Shown here piece by piece: positions 41,743 to 50,217 of a stretch of 64,000 bases of DNA. The stretch is from CAWCDJ01 sp963836015 (GTDB lineage Bacteria > Acidobacteriota > Terriglobia > Bryobacterales > Bryobacteraceae). The stretch covers positions 186,001-250,000 of the forward strand of contig CAWIIF010000002.1 of assembly GCA_963836015.1 (NCBI GenBank). Direction: 5' to 3'. A program made the position numbers and the translations under genes. Every line of letters begins with the position of its first letter. The stretch's first letter is position 1. Under the pieces are notes generated by a model. That model was given only the letters and a program-made list of their open reading frames with translations, made no database searches and had not been told where the DNA came from.

Positions 41743-42951
41743 ATGAAAGGGGAGTGCTTTCGTCAGAACATGCTTCGCGCCGCCGGGGACCGCAAATATG
41801 CCCTCACTCTGCTGGCCGTGGCCGCCGCTGTGCTGGCGATCGGGATCCTGGTGCGGTCCGCCCGGACCCCACAGTCTGCCCGGGACACACAGAAGGCGGC
41901 GCCGGTAGACCTGGAGCGTCTCCAACAGATGACGCAGCAGAGAAGACTGACCGATCTCAGCCGGTATCTGACCAACGCCGCCAATGGCGTGGCGTCGTCG
42001 ATCGTTTACCTGGATGGCCCCGGGACGAGCGGGTTGGTGTGGGGATCGAGGGACGAGGTTCTGGCTCCACGGAGAGCGGCGGTGCCCTTTTCGATCGTAG
42101 CCGCCAAAGATCCGGCGGCCGTCCTTCCCGCATATCGCGCCACGGCGCCGCCTGCGCCCGGTGAATGGGTACTGGCGGTGGCCAAGAATCGCGATCAACG
42201 GATCGTCTTCGCGCACGGGCTCTACCAGGGCCACGGCGCGGCGCGATGCGGATCTTTCACCTACGACGAGGTGCAATCCAGCGCGCCGCTTTCTACAGCA
42301 TTGACGGGCGGGGGCCTATTCACAATCCAGGGGCAGCTTCTCGGTTTCATCGCGGCCTGCGGCGAGCACGCGACAGTGATCGCGGCATCGACGATCGGTG
42401 ACGTCTTGAGCAGGCCAATGACTCTTAACGACCGGTTGGAGGCGGGCTACGGGATGAAGGTCAACGGATCCGGCGAGGATGTTCAGGTGGCAGCCGTGTG
42501 GGGCCGCTCCGCCGCGGACGCCGCGGGGGTTCAGCCGGGTGACCTCGTGAAAGCAGTGGATGGTGCCAAGATCGGGTCCACCGCGGACCTCGGCAAGCTG
42601 GCGGCTGAACCGGCCGAAGAACATGAGCTCAAGGTGGAGCGTGGTCGTCGAAAGCTGACCATGCGCTTGCTCCCGGCGCAGTTCCAGGTCTACCCGGCCG
42701 CCACGACGGTGGCGGGGCTGACCCTTGGCGCGGGAGTTACGGAGCGCGACGTCGCGGTAGTGGCCGTCGCTCCCGACAGCCCGGCTCAACGTGCCGGGAT
42801 TCTCCCAGGCGATATCCTGCGCCGGGTCGGGCCCGACGCCGTGGTGGACCGGGTAGTCGCAGGGCATGCTCTGGAGAGTCGCGCCGGGCGTCCCGTAGTC
42901 CTCGGGCTGGAAAGGGACGGCAGGGAGCTCCAGGTGCTCCTGGCGCCGTGA
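41743..42951 (+). CDS. HtrA-like pseudoprotease with two PDZ domains
   Basis: The 402-residue protein has an N-terminal transmembrane anchor (about 20-38) and a trypsin-like fold region (about 65-225). In that region the expected Gly-Asn-Ser-Gly-Gly-Pro is replaced by 'ALTGGGLF', and the Thr-Ala-Ala-His motif is not found, so peptidase activity is unlikely. Two PDZ domains follow: about 240-310 ('AADAAGVQPGDLVKAVDGAKI') and 330-400 ('SPAQRAGILPGDILRRVGPDAV'). It is probably a periplasmic binding or chaperone-like protein. Its stop overlaps the start of the antiporter gene (GTGA), so the two products are likely made together. A later in-frame ATG at 41770 is also possible. Confidence 0.8.
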   Translation: MKGECFRQNMLRAAGDRKYALTLLAVAAAVLAIGILVRSARTPQSARDTQKAAPVDLERLQQMTQQRRLTDLSRYLTNAANGVASSIVYLDGPGTSGLVWGSRDEVLAPRRAAVPFSIVAAKDPAAVLPAYRATAPPAPGEWVLAVAKNRDQRIVFAHGLYQGHGAARCGSFTYDEVQSSAPLSTALTGGGLFTIQGQLLGFIAACGEHATVIAASTIGDVLSRPMTLNDRLEAGYGMKVNGSGEDVQVAAVWGRSAADAAGVQPGDLVKAVDGAKIGSTADLGKLAAEPAEEHELKVERGRRKLTMRLLPAQFQVYPAATTVAGLTLGAGVTERDVAVVAVAPDSPAQRAGILPGDILRRVGPDAVVDRVVAGHALESRAGRPVVLGLERDGRELQVLLAP

Positions 42952-44162
42952 ACGACATCGGTTCGCTGGGCGTTATTCTGCTGCTGGCGCTGCTGGCCGG
43001 CCATCTCGTGAAATGGCTGCGCGTCCCGGAGGTGACCGGCTACCTGTTGGCGGGCATCGCACTGGGACCCTCGGTTACCGGCTGGGTGAGTCCCGACAAC
43101 CTTTCGGCCTTGCACGCCTTGAGCGAAGTAGCGCTGGGACTGATCCTCTTTTCGATCGGTACCGTGTTCGAGTTCGGGCACTTCCGGAGGATCGGGCGAA
43201 GCCTCATGGTCATCGCGCTGATCGAATCCGCGATGGTGGCGGTATTTGTGACTGCCGGCGCGCGCTACGTCGGAACCCCGTGGCCGTCATCGCTTCTTCT
43301 GGGGGCCCTCGCGATCGAGACGGCGGCCGCCTCCACCCTGATGGTTCTGCGCGAGTGCAATGCGGCAGGCCCGCTGACCGAGGTACTGACGGGCGTCTTC
43401 GCACTCGACAATCTTGTCTGCCTGATTACTTTCAACGTGGTGGTGGCGGGAATCCAGTTCACTACCCACCCGGCAGGTTGGAGTGTCTACGCACTGCTGG
43501 AAACGGCAGGGCCCCTGGTCTGGCAAATCGCCGGTTCGGCAGCTCTCGGGTATATCGTGGGATTTCTACTGGCGGCCTGGTCGGCCCGGGTGGTCGAACA
43601 TGGAGAACGCCTGATTCTGCTGGCCGGCTGCGTGCTGCTTTGCGTGGGGCTCTCGGACCTGCTGCACCTCTCCGCTATGGTGACGAACCTGGCGGTCGGC
43701 GCAACGGTCGCGAACCTTTCGGAACGGAGCCGCCGGTTTCTGGAGAGCCTGTCGAAGACCGATCCGCCGCTGTATGCCATCTTCTTCGTCCTGGCCGGCG
43801 CGGATTTGAACCTGTCGCTGCTCCAGTCGCTCGGCCTGGCCGGCGGAGTCTATGTTCTGGGGCGGTTGGGGGGAAAAATGGCCGGAGCACTGGTTGGCAC
43901 AACCGTGGCAGGCGTCTCCCGGACAATCCGTTGGCGCCTCCCCACGGCGATGTGCGCCCAGGCCGGTCTTGCGATTGGCCTGACGCTATCCTTGCGTCAG
44001 AGCCTTCCGGACCTGGCGCCCGGCATAACGGCGGTGGTTCTGGCGGCGGTGATCGTCTTCGAGCTGATCGGCCCGTTCGGGGTTCGCTGGACGATGATCC
44101 GCAGTGGTGAGGCGCACCCCGAGACCGATCCGGCGAACGAGGAGGTCGAGGTGGAGCCGTAG
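42948..44162 (+). CDS. cation:proton antiporter, CPA2/KefB-like
   Basis: This 404-residue integral membrane protein has about 12 hydrophobic segments and family signatures: 'LRVPEVTGYLLAGIALGPS' in TM2, 'LSEVALGLILFSIGTVFEFGHFRR' in TM4, and 'VLTGVFALDNLVCLITFNVVVAG' with the ion-binding Asp in TM5-6. It lacks the C-terminal TrkA-N nucleotide-binding domain of KefB/KefC and ends with a short acidic tail. It should exchange Na+ or K+ for protons. The GTG start overlaps the stop of the PDZ pseudoprotease gene, a pairing that suggests the latter helps or senses the transporter. Confidence 0.9.
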   Translation: MNDIGSLGVILLLALLAGHLVKWLRVPEVTGYLLAGIALGPSVTGWVSPDNLSALHALSEVALGLILFSIGTVFEFGHFRRIGRSLMVIALIESAMVAVFVTAGARYVGTPWPSSLLLGALAIETAAASTLMVLRECNAAGPLTEVLTGVFALDNLVCLITFNVVVAGIQFTTHPAGWSVYALLETAGPLVWQIAGSAALGYIVGFLLAAWSARVVEHGERLILLAGCVLLCVGLSDLLHLSAMVTNLAVGATVANLSERSRRFLESLSKTDPPLYAIFFVLAGADLNLSLLQSLGLAGGVYVLGRLGGKMAGALVGTTVAGVSRTIRWRLPTAMCAQAGLAIGLTLSLRQSLPDLAPGITAVVLAAVIVFELIGPFGVRWTMIRSGEAHPETDPANEEVEVEP

Positions 44163-44208
44163 GGCCGCTATCGCGGAGCGGCCGGCGGCCGTTTTACGAT
44201 AAGCAATC

Positions 44209-44724
44209 ATGATTGCGAGAAATGCGACGCCGGACGATGCCGCGGTGATTGCGCGGATCTACAACCAGGGCATCGACGACCGTGTGGCTACATTCGAGAC
44301 GCGCCAGCGGACCCCTGACGACGTCCGGACGTGGTTCGACGGCGTCCATCCGGTGGTGGTCATAGAGGAGGGTGGAGACGTAATCGCGTTTGCATCGACC
44401 TCCAGCTACCGCAGCCGCGAATGTTACTCGGGGATCGCGGAGACTTCGATTTACGTGGCGCGGGAAGCGCGAAGACGCGGGGCCGGAAGACTGGCGCTCG
44501 AAGCGCTCATCCGCGCGGCGGAGGCGGCGGGGTTCTGGAAGCTGGTATCGCGTGTGTTCATCGAGAACAACGCCAGCCGCGAGTTGATCCGCTCGCTGGG
44601 CTTCCGGGAAGTCGGCATTTACGAGAAGCACGGGCGCCTCGACGGCGTCTGGCGGGACGTGGTGATCGTGGAGCGGCTGATTCCGGCGAATTGTGGGGAG
44701 CTCCAAGGCAATGGACGCGGCTAG
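44209..44724 (+). CDS. GNAT acetyltransferase, phosphinothricin/arsinothricin N-acetyltransferase-like
   Basis: This 171-residue enzyme has the GNAT fold with 'IARNATPDDAAVIARIYNQGIDDRVATFET' at the N-terminus, the acetyl-CoA motif 'VAREARRRGAGRLALEALI' and 'VFIENNASRELIRSLGFREVGIYEKHGRLDGVWRDVVIVER'. The last motif is typical of the PAT/Bar and ArsN1 group, which acetylate phosphinothricin, arsinothricin or methionine sulfone/sulfoximine. Its end overlaps by four bases the end of a convergent gene. It may provide resistance to natural phosphonate or arsenical antibiotics in soil; the substrate is inferred from family likeness only. Confidence 0.85.
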   Translation: MIARNATPDDAAVIARIYNQGIDDRVATFETRQRTPDDVRTWFDGVHPVVVIEEGGDVIAFASTSSYRSRECYSGIAETSIYVAREARRRGAGRLALEALIRAAEAAGFWKLVSRVFIENNASRELIRSLGFREVGIYEKHGRLDGVWRDVVIVERLIPANCGELQGNGRG

Positions 44725-45662
44725 ATCCCGCCACCCCATTGATACTGGTATGCCACCCCGATCGACACGAAGGAGGCGCCGATGCTTGTCACCACGCCCG
44801 TCGAGCCGCTGAATTTAATGGATTGTTGCGGCCTCACGCGGATCGAAAGCGTGCCTCCCATACGCGAGTTGCGCCGGACATCGGCCCGGCGCACGCTGCC
44901 GACCGTCGTACGTCCGCCGTCATACAGGCTGGCATCAAAGGCAGCCCAGACGCGCGGCGTGACGGTGTAGATTACGTGTAGCTGACTGACCGCAGCCGGA
45001 TCCTGCCGGCGGACGACTCCCCGGAAATTGTGGTTGGCGGTAAACAGCCAGGCTCCCACGTACAGATCCACATACCACTTACCGATGCGTTGCGATATGC
45101 CGATCTCCGGCCTGAACGCCCACCGGTTGCGACCGATATTCAGCAACCGTGCGGGATCATACTGCCCGAGAGGCGCGACTACAGCGACGCTGACTCCGAT
45201 GTTGGTCTTCTGGCGGTAGTCCCGGAACTGCGCCTGATTCATCGCCGGGGCCCCGTGAAGATTCACCGCTAAGCGGAAGGTTGGGTCCGCCAGGCCCGAC
45301 CGTCGAACCTCCTGGAAAATGCCGCCGACTTTAGCGTCGAGCGTTCCCAAAACGTACGGTACCAGCACACCGATGTTCGCTGACCGTCCGGCGAAACCAA
45401 TCGCCCGCGTGTACCCGAGCGCCGCGGTCTCGAGCGTGGCCGTAGCGCCCTCGATGGGGACGGCTGGATCGAAGGATATAGATCCGGACGACCGCGCGAC
45501 CGCGATCACCGCGAAGTTCGTGCCCAGCGGCGAAACCGAGTAGGCCCGCGGCTCGAGTTCCTGGCCCATGGCCGGGACCGCTACATGCATGAGTGCCGCG
45601 GCGATCGCCAACCGCAAGCGAATTCGCTTCGCCGTTCGGTTTGACTCGTGCAACATCGGCAA
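44721..45662 (-). CDS. outer-membrane beta-barrel protein, phenol MetA-like family
   Basis: This 313-residue protein has a signal peptide ('LRLAIAAALMHVAVPAMGQ') and alternating amphipathic beta strands. The mature start 'ELEPRAYSVSPLGTNF' and later 'YVDLYVGAWLFTANHNF' and 'SIGVAYQYQWGGG' resemble the MetA-pathway phenol degradation/transporter family of outer-membrane proteins. The C-terminal Trp/Gly-rich strand fits an outer-membrane insertion signal. Substrate is unknown. It is convergent with the acetyltransferase gene, overlapping by four bases. Confidence 0.75.
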   Translation of the reverse strand: MPMLHESNRTAKRIRLRLAIAAALMHVAVPAMGQELEPRAYSVSPLGTNFAVIAVARSSGSISFDPAVPIEGATATLETAALGYTRAIGFAGRSANIGVLVPYVLGTLDAKVGGIFQEVRRSGLADPTFRLAVNLHGAPAMNQAQFRDYRQKTNIGVSVAVVAPLGQYDPARLLNIGRNRWAFRPEIGISQRIGKWYVDLYVGAWLFTANHNFRGVVRRQDPAAVSQLHVIYTVTPRVWAAFDASLYDGGRTTVGSVRRADVRRNSRMGGTLSIRVRPQQSIKFSGSTGVVTSIGASFVSIGVAYQYQWGGGI

Positions 45663-45747
45663 GGACAGTCAGCGCGGAACGATACCCGACAACCCGATGA
45701 ACCTGGCCGGGATTTGATTCACAATGTTTTTGGACGCGAAGCGCCGC

Positions 45748-47409
45748 TCAGTATCGCCAGCTCTTGACATCCGCCCCGGCGGGCGCGGTCTTCAACATCC
45801 ACTCGAGGGCCTCGGGCATGATCCTCTGCAGCAGCGTCCGGTTCGCTACGCCGGGGGGCAGGGAAGCGCCGCCGGAGTATCCGTGACCGAAGCCGGGGCC
45901 GTAATCGAACGACCCGGCGTAGTAGGGGCCTTTGCCGGGATACTTAGTGGCCTCGAGAAAGGTCTCGGCCAAACGGACCGCGCGGTCGAGATAGTAGTTA
46001 TCGCCGGTCCCTACCGCGAAATGCAGCTTGCCGGTCAGCTTCGGCCCGAGCGCCGCCCAGTCGCGCTGCAGGATGTGGACCAGGTCGTAGTGCTCCTTCC
46101 AGTAGTCGGCCACCTTGTGGTCGATCGCGCCGGTCCTCGGGTCGAGGATGAGCTGCGGATAGCCGTCTTTGCCAACGTGGCTGTAAACCGCCTGCCAGAT
46201 GTCGAACTGTTCGGCCGAGCGGCCCTTCGTCCCCAGGACCAGCTCAAAACGGATGGCGTCATCCATGTCGGAAAGGATCTTCCCATCGGGCGTGCGCTCC
46301 ATCGGGATCGGCACTTTTTTCCACTGGCTCTTTGCGTAAAACGCGTTGTCGTCCTCATAGAGGTTGACCAGGGAGTAGGCGCGGAAGTCGATCGGGTCCG
46401 GGCAGAAGACCCACGCGCCGTTGAAGAAATCCGGGTGGAAAACCTGCAGCGCCATGGCCCGCCATCCGCCGGTCGATCCTCCGTAGAGCATGCGCGCCCA
46501 GGGATGGCCGATCGCGCGGAACTGCTTCTCCACGTATGGATAGAGCTCCTGGATCAGGGCGTCGCCGTACGGGCCGACATTTTCCGAGTTCACCGCGTAC
46601 GAATCGTCGTAGTAAGGGTTGGCGTCCTGCGTCAGTACCACGAGCATGTGCGGCAGACGGCCGCTCGACCAGTCCTGGTAGAGTTTGTAGGCATACTCGA
46701 CAGCCATCGAGGCCTTGGGCGGCGGCGGCTCGGTACGGAAGCCATTGAAGGTCCCGGAAAAATGGCCCTGGTTGTAGAGCACCGGGTAGCGCGCATCGGG
46801 GTGCTCGTCGAAACCTTCGGGCAGCAGTACGACGGCGCCCAGGTAGATCGGCCGGCCCCAGAAGGCGCTCAGCAGTTTGCTCTCGATCCTGATGTGACGG
46901 ATGTACTTCGTATCTTTAGCCGGCGTCACCGGTGGAATGGTTTTGGCCAGTTCAATGCGCACCGGCGCTGATGAGGCGGGATCGATCTTGAGCTTCACCG
47001 CCTCGCTGTAGAGATTGCCCGGTTTGCGGTTCCACTGCTGCCCTTCGCCCTGGTCCATCGGGAGCTTGACCGTGTGCCCGTCGGCGCGGTGGAAGGTCTC
47101 GTAGCGATTGAGAACGGCTTGCACGTAATACTCGCCGGGCGGGACATCCGCCAGGCTTGTCCGTGGATAGCCGGGGGCCGCGGCGTCGATGGTCACCGAG
47201 CGGGCGCCCTCCACATCGGCGCCGAAGATCTGCTGGGTCTGGAGCTCTTCGGAAACCTGGAATCGCGGCTCGGGCGGGTTGCGCAGCGCGAGGATGAGCA
47301 CCACGTGACCGTCCTCCGCCTGCGGCCAGGAGATCTCGAATCGGAGGCGCGGCTGGGGCTGGGCGCAAGCCGCCGCCGCGGCGAACGCCGCCAAAGCGAA
47401 AAAACGCAT
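45748..47409 (-). CDS. secreted putative esterase (alpha/beta-hydrolase)
   Basis: About 553 residues from the ATG at 47409, with a signal peptide ('FFALAAFAAAAACAQ'). A beta-rich N-terminal domain (about 20-165) precedes an esterase-type alpha/beta-hydrolase domain related to the S-formylglutathione hydrolase/esterase D-like family (PF00756): 'AVVLLPEGFDEHPDARYPVLYNQGHF', 'HPWARMLYGGSTGGWRAMAL' with the nucleophilic Ser, and a late 'FGHGYSG' that could supply the His. Ester substrate unknown; carbohydrate acyl esters are common for the family. It is divergent from the HisC-like aminotransferase gene (127-base gap). Confidence 0.85.
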   Translation of the reverse strand: MRFFALAAFAAAAACAQPQPRLRFEISWPQAEDGHVVLILALRNPPEPRFQVSEELQTQQIFGADVEGARSVTIDAAAPGYPRTSLADVPPGEYYVQAVLNRYETFHRADGHTVKLPMDQGEGQQWNRKPGNLYSEAVKLKIDPASSAPVRIELAKTIPPVTPAKDTKYIRHIRIESKLLSAFWGRPIYLGAVVLLPEGFDEHPDARYPVLYNQGHFSGTFNGFRTEPPPPKASMAVEYAYKLYQDWSSGRLPHMLVVLTQDANPYYDDSYAVNSENVGPYGDALIQELYPYVEKQFRAIGHPWARMLYGGSTGGWRAMALQVFHPDFFNGAWVFCPDPIDFRAYSLVNLYEDDNAFYAKSQWKKVPIPMERTPDGKILSDMDDAIRFELVLGTKGRSAEQFDIWQAVYSHVGKDGYPQLILDPRTGAIDHKVADYWKEHYDLVHILQRDWAALGPKLTGKLHFAVGTGDNYYLDRAVRLAETFLEATKYPGKGPYYAGSFDYGPGFGHGYSGGASLPPGVANRTLLQRIMPEALEWMLKTAPAGADVKSWRY

Positions 47410-47536
47410 ATCCGAAAGTGTACCAGTGACAGCGCTAACCCCGGTATTTACTTCTACATCCATTCAATTTTTCTATTCGACACGAGAGTCGGAAACTGGT
47501 AATCTACTAGCGCTGGTTTTACGCAGAGGGGAAGAT

Positions 47537-48685
47537 ATGCAGAACGTCCTGACCGAGGAACAGAAGCTTGATTTTGTGAAACGCGGCTTTTCGCGCCGGA
47601 ATTTCGGCCGGATCGCCGCCATGCTCACCGCCGGCGCGGCATTGCCGTTCTACAACGAGCCGGCCCTGGCGCAACTCTCGGCCATCCGCGGGCCGATCCC
47701 TCCAGACGCGGTGAAGATCGACGCGAACGAGAATCCGCTTGGCCCGTGCGACGAAGCGGCTGCGGCTATCCACAGCATGGTTAAGCACGGCGGCCGTTAC
47801 ATGTACGAAGAGACGTTCAACTTCGTCGACGCCATGGCCGAGCAGGAAAGCCTGAAATCGAGTTACGTGCGGGCCTTCGCCGGCTCCAGCGCTCCGCTGC
47901 ACCAGTCGGTGCTCGCCTTCACCGGCCCTGACCGCCCCCTGATCACCGCCGACCCCGGTTACGAAGCAGCGGGTGTAGCGGCGAAGTTCATCGGCGCGAA
48001 AGCCATCAGCGTGCCGCTCACCAAGGACTACAAGCACGACGTGAAGGCCATGGCCGCGGCCAGCCCGAACGCCGGGTTGATTTACATCTGCAACCCGAAT
48101 AACCCGACCGGCACGACCACGCCCAAGGAAGACATCGACTGGCTGGTGGAGAACAAGCCGAAAGGCTCGATCATCCTGCTCGATGAGGCCTATATCCACA
48201 TCTCGGGCGAACCCATGCGCTCGGACCTCATCGCCAAGGACAAGGACGTCATTCTGCTGCGCACCTTCTCGAAGATCTACGGCATGGCGGGCATTCGCGC
48301 CGGCGTAGCGATGGCGCGCCCCGACCTGCTGACCAAGCTCTCCGGATACAGCGCCGGCGCGCTGCCGATTACCGCGATGGCAGCCGCGACGGCCAGCCTG
48401 AAGGTGAAAGATCTGGTGCCGAAGCGCCGCAAGATCATCGCCGATACGCGCAACGATGTGTTCGCCTTCATGGACAAACACAATTTCCACTATGTGCCTT
48501 CGGTGTCGAATAAGTTCATGGTGGACGTGCACCGGCCCGGCCGGCAGGTGATCGACGCGATGCGGAAAGAGAAGGTCTACATCGGCCGTGTCTGGCCGAG
48601 CTGGCCCACTTATGTGCGGGTCACCATCGGCACGCCCGAAGAGATGAAGAAGTTCGAAGCCGCCTTCCTCAAGGTGATGGCTTGA
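47537..48685 (+). CDS. Tat-targeted histidinol-phosphate aminotransferase-like protein
   Basis: This 382-residue class I/II PLP aminotransferase begins with a twin-arginine motif, 'FSRRNFGRIAAMLTAGAALPF', ending near 'ALAQLSA'. The catalytic part has 'ANENPLGP' (HisC-like), 'YICNPNNPTGTTTP', 'IILLDEAYIHIS' and the PLP Lys246 in 'RTFSKIYGMAGIRAG'. True HisC enzymes are cytosolic, so an exported relative is unlikely to serve histidine synthesis; it may act on an aromatic or other amino acid in the periplasm. The ATG at 47537 has GAGGGGAAG upstream. Its stop overlaps the TTG start of the SulP transporter. Confidence 0.88.
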   Translation: MQNVLTEEQKLDFVKRGFSRRNFGRIAAMLTAGAALPFYNEPALAQLSAIRGPIPPDAVKIDANENPLGPCDEAAAAIHSMVKHGGRYMYEETFNFVDAMAEQESLKSSYVRAFAGSSAPLHQSVLAFTGPDRPLITADPGYEAAGVAAKFIGAKAISVPLTKDYKHDVKAMAAASPNAGLIYICNPNNPTGTTTPKEDIDWLVENKPKGSIILLDEAYIHISGEPMRSDLIAKDKDVILLRTFSKIYGMAGIRAGVAMARPDLLTKLSGYSAGALPITAMAAATASLKVKDLVPKRRKIIADTRNDVFAFMDKHNFHYVPSVSNKFMVDVHRPGRQVIDAMRKEKVYIGRVWPSWPTYVRVTIGTPEEMKKFEAAFLKVMA

Positions 48686-49963
48686 GCTTGCGGGGCGTGC
48701 TGAAGAGCAACGCCCCGAACGCCACCAGATACGGCTGGCCCCGTTTTTTGGGAGACCGCTCCGGGGGCATCATTGCCGCATTGATTGCGCTGCCCTACGG
48801 ACTGGCGATGGCCTCCCTGATGGGGCTGCCGCCGGTGCTCGGGGTCTTCACTTCGATCCTGACCGCGCCGCTGATCGCCTTGTTGGGGCGCAACCCCGTG
48901 TTGATCGGCGGCACCGCCAGCGCCACCGTGCCGTTTGTCGCGCTGGCCGCCCGCAACCGCGGTGTGGCGGGCGCGGCCGAGTTGTGTATCCTCGCTTCCC
49001 TGTTCATGCTCCTGTTCTGGGTGCTGCGGCTGGGCCGGCAGGTTTCGCGCGTCCCTCACGCCGTGGTTTCCGGCTTTTCCTGCGGCATCGGCGGCATGAT
49101 GCTGATCTCGCAACTGGACGTCATTTTCGGAGTGGCGTCGCCTTTCACGCGCTCGGCCGGCTCGACGCTCGGGCAGCTGGCCGCGGTGATCGACCGTTTG
49201 GGCGACGTGCGGGCTGTGCCCCTGGTGCTGGGGCTGACCGTAATCGTGGCAGCGACGGTCTCGGCAAGGCTCTCTCCGCATGCGCCCGCTCCGCTAGTCG
49301 GGGTGGTGCTGGCTGTGCTGGCGGCGCGGCTCTTCGGCCTGGCCGAGAAGGAAGTCGGTGCCGTGCCCTCGATGCTGCCGGCGATGGTCCGCTTCAGCTG
49401 GAACCCCGCGGAGATCCTCTCGCTGGCGCCCTCGGCTTTCGCGCTGGCGTTTGTGGCTTCGGTGAACATTCTGATTACATCGCGGGTGGTGGAGCATTTC
49501 CGCGGGCGGCATAAGCGGATGCACGACTCCGACGCCGATGCCGAGCTACGCGCCTATGGCCTCGCCAATCTCTGTGCCGGAGCGTTCGGCGCCCCGCTCA
49601 GCGTGGGCATCCCGGCCCGCAGCCTGGCAGTGGTGCGCTGCGGCGGAACCACGCCGCTTGCGAACCTGCTGCACGCTTTCTTCTTGCTGGCAATCCTGAA
49701 GGTAGGCTGCGGGATTCGTTCAGCACATCCCGATTCCCGCCCTGGCCGGCGTGACGGCGTGGATGGGGATGTGCCTGCTCGACTGGAGCGCCTGGCGGCG
49801 CTTGCCCAAGATGACACGCGTGGACGCGGCCGCGTTTCTGACGACCGCCGGCTCGGTGATCTGCGTGAATGCGGTCCTGGCGGTGGCGATCGGCTGCTCG
49901 ATGTATGTGATGCACGGCGTCTATCACCGGCGCGTCCGGCTGCCGGATCCGCAAGCCCCCTAG
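48682..49963 (+). pseudogene. SulP-family anion transporter without STAS domain, frameshifted
   Basis: The sequence encodes about 427 residues with the SulP pattern: 'GGIIAALIALPYGLAMASLMGLPPVLGVFTSILT', 'LIGGTASATVPFVAL', 'VVSGFSCGIGGMMLISQL' and 'FVASVNILITSRVVEHF'. One extra base near 49714 shifts the frame inside 'GFVQHIPIPALAGVTAWMGMCLLDW'. Everything before reads in one frame and everything after in the next, to a stop at 49963. No C-terminal STAS domain is present. The start is a TTG overlapping the previous stop (TTGA), with AAGGTGA upstream. Sulfate, bicarbonate or another anion could be the substrate. Because both halves are intact, an error in the sequence is as likely as true decay. 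Confidence 0.85.
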
Positions 49964-49995
49964 CGTCCTGATTCTGAAGTTCGCAGCATATTTCT

Positions 49996-50056
49996 GGGCA
50001 AGCTAAAGCATGCCCACGGCACTCGGCGCATTGGTGGGGCATGCTTTAGCTTGCCC
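49996..50056. repeat. long perfect inverted repeat, 20-base arms
   Basis: GGGCAAGCTAAAGCATGCCC at 49996-50015 is exactly complementary to 50037-50056, with 21 bases between. It lies between the SulP gene and a convergent histidine kinase gene. No tract of T follows, and similar CATGC/CCCAC sequence is seen at 7916-7944, so a dispersed palindromic element with terminator-like activity is more likely than a simple terminator. Confidence 0.75.
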
Positions 50057-50115
50057 GTCAGCATACGCGAATTTCTGTTTCACCACACTAGCTTCTCACT
50101 CAAAGAGTCGAGGCA

Positions 50116-50202
50116 TTTTTTATCGGCGTTCATCCGCGTTCATCGACGGCCATACAGTTTTCGGATCACTCCTATTGGCCGCCGATGAACGCCGATAAAA
50201 AA
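50116..50202. repeat. second inverted repeat, 19-base arms with T/A tracts
   Basis: TTTTTTATCGGCGTTCATC (50116-50134) pairs perfectly with 50184-50202, enclosing 49 bases. The left side also carries an extra CGCGTTCATC copy. The outer T6/A6 tracts make it suitable as a bidirectional terminator for SulP and the convergent kinase gene. The 'GCGTTCATC' words recall repeated intergenic sequences of soil bacteria. Confidence 0.65.
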
Positions 50203-50217
50203 TCGGGAACCCCGTCT

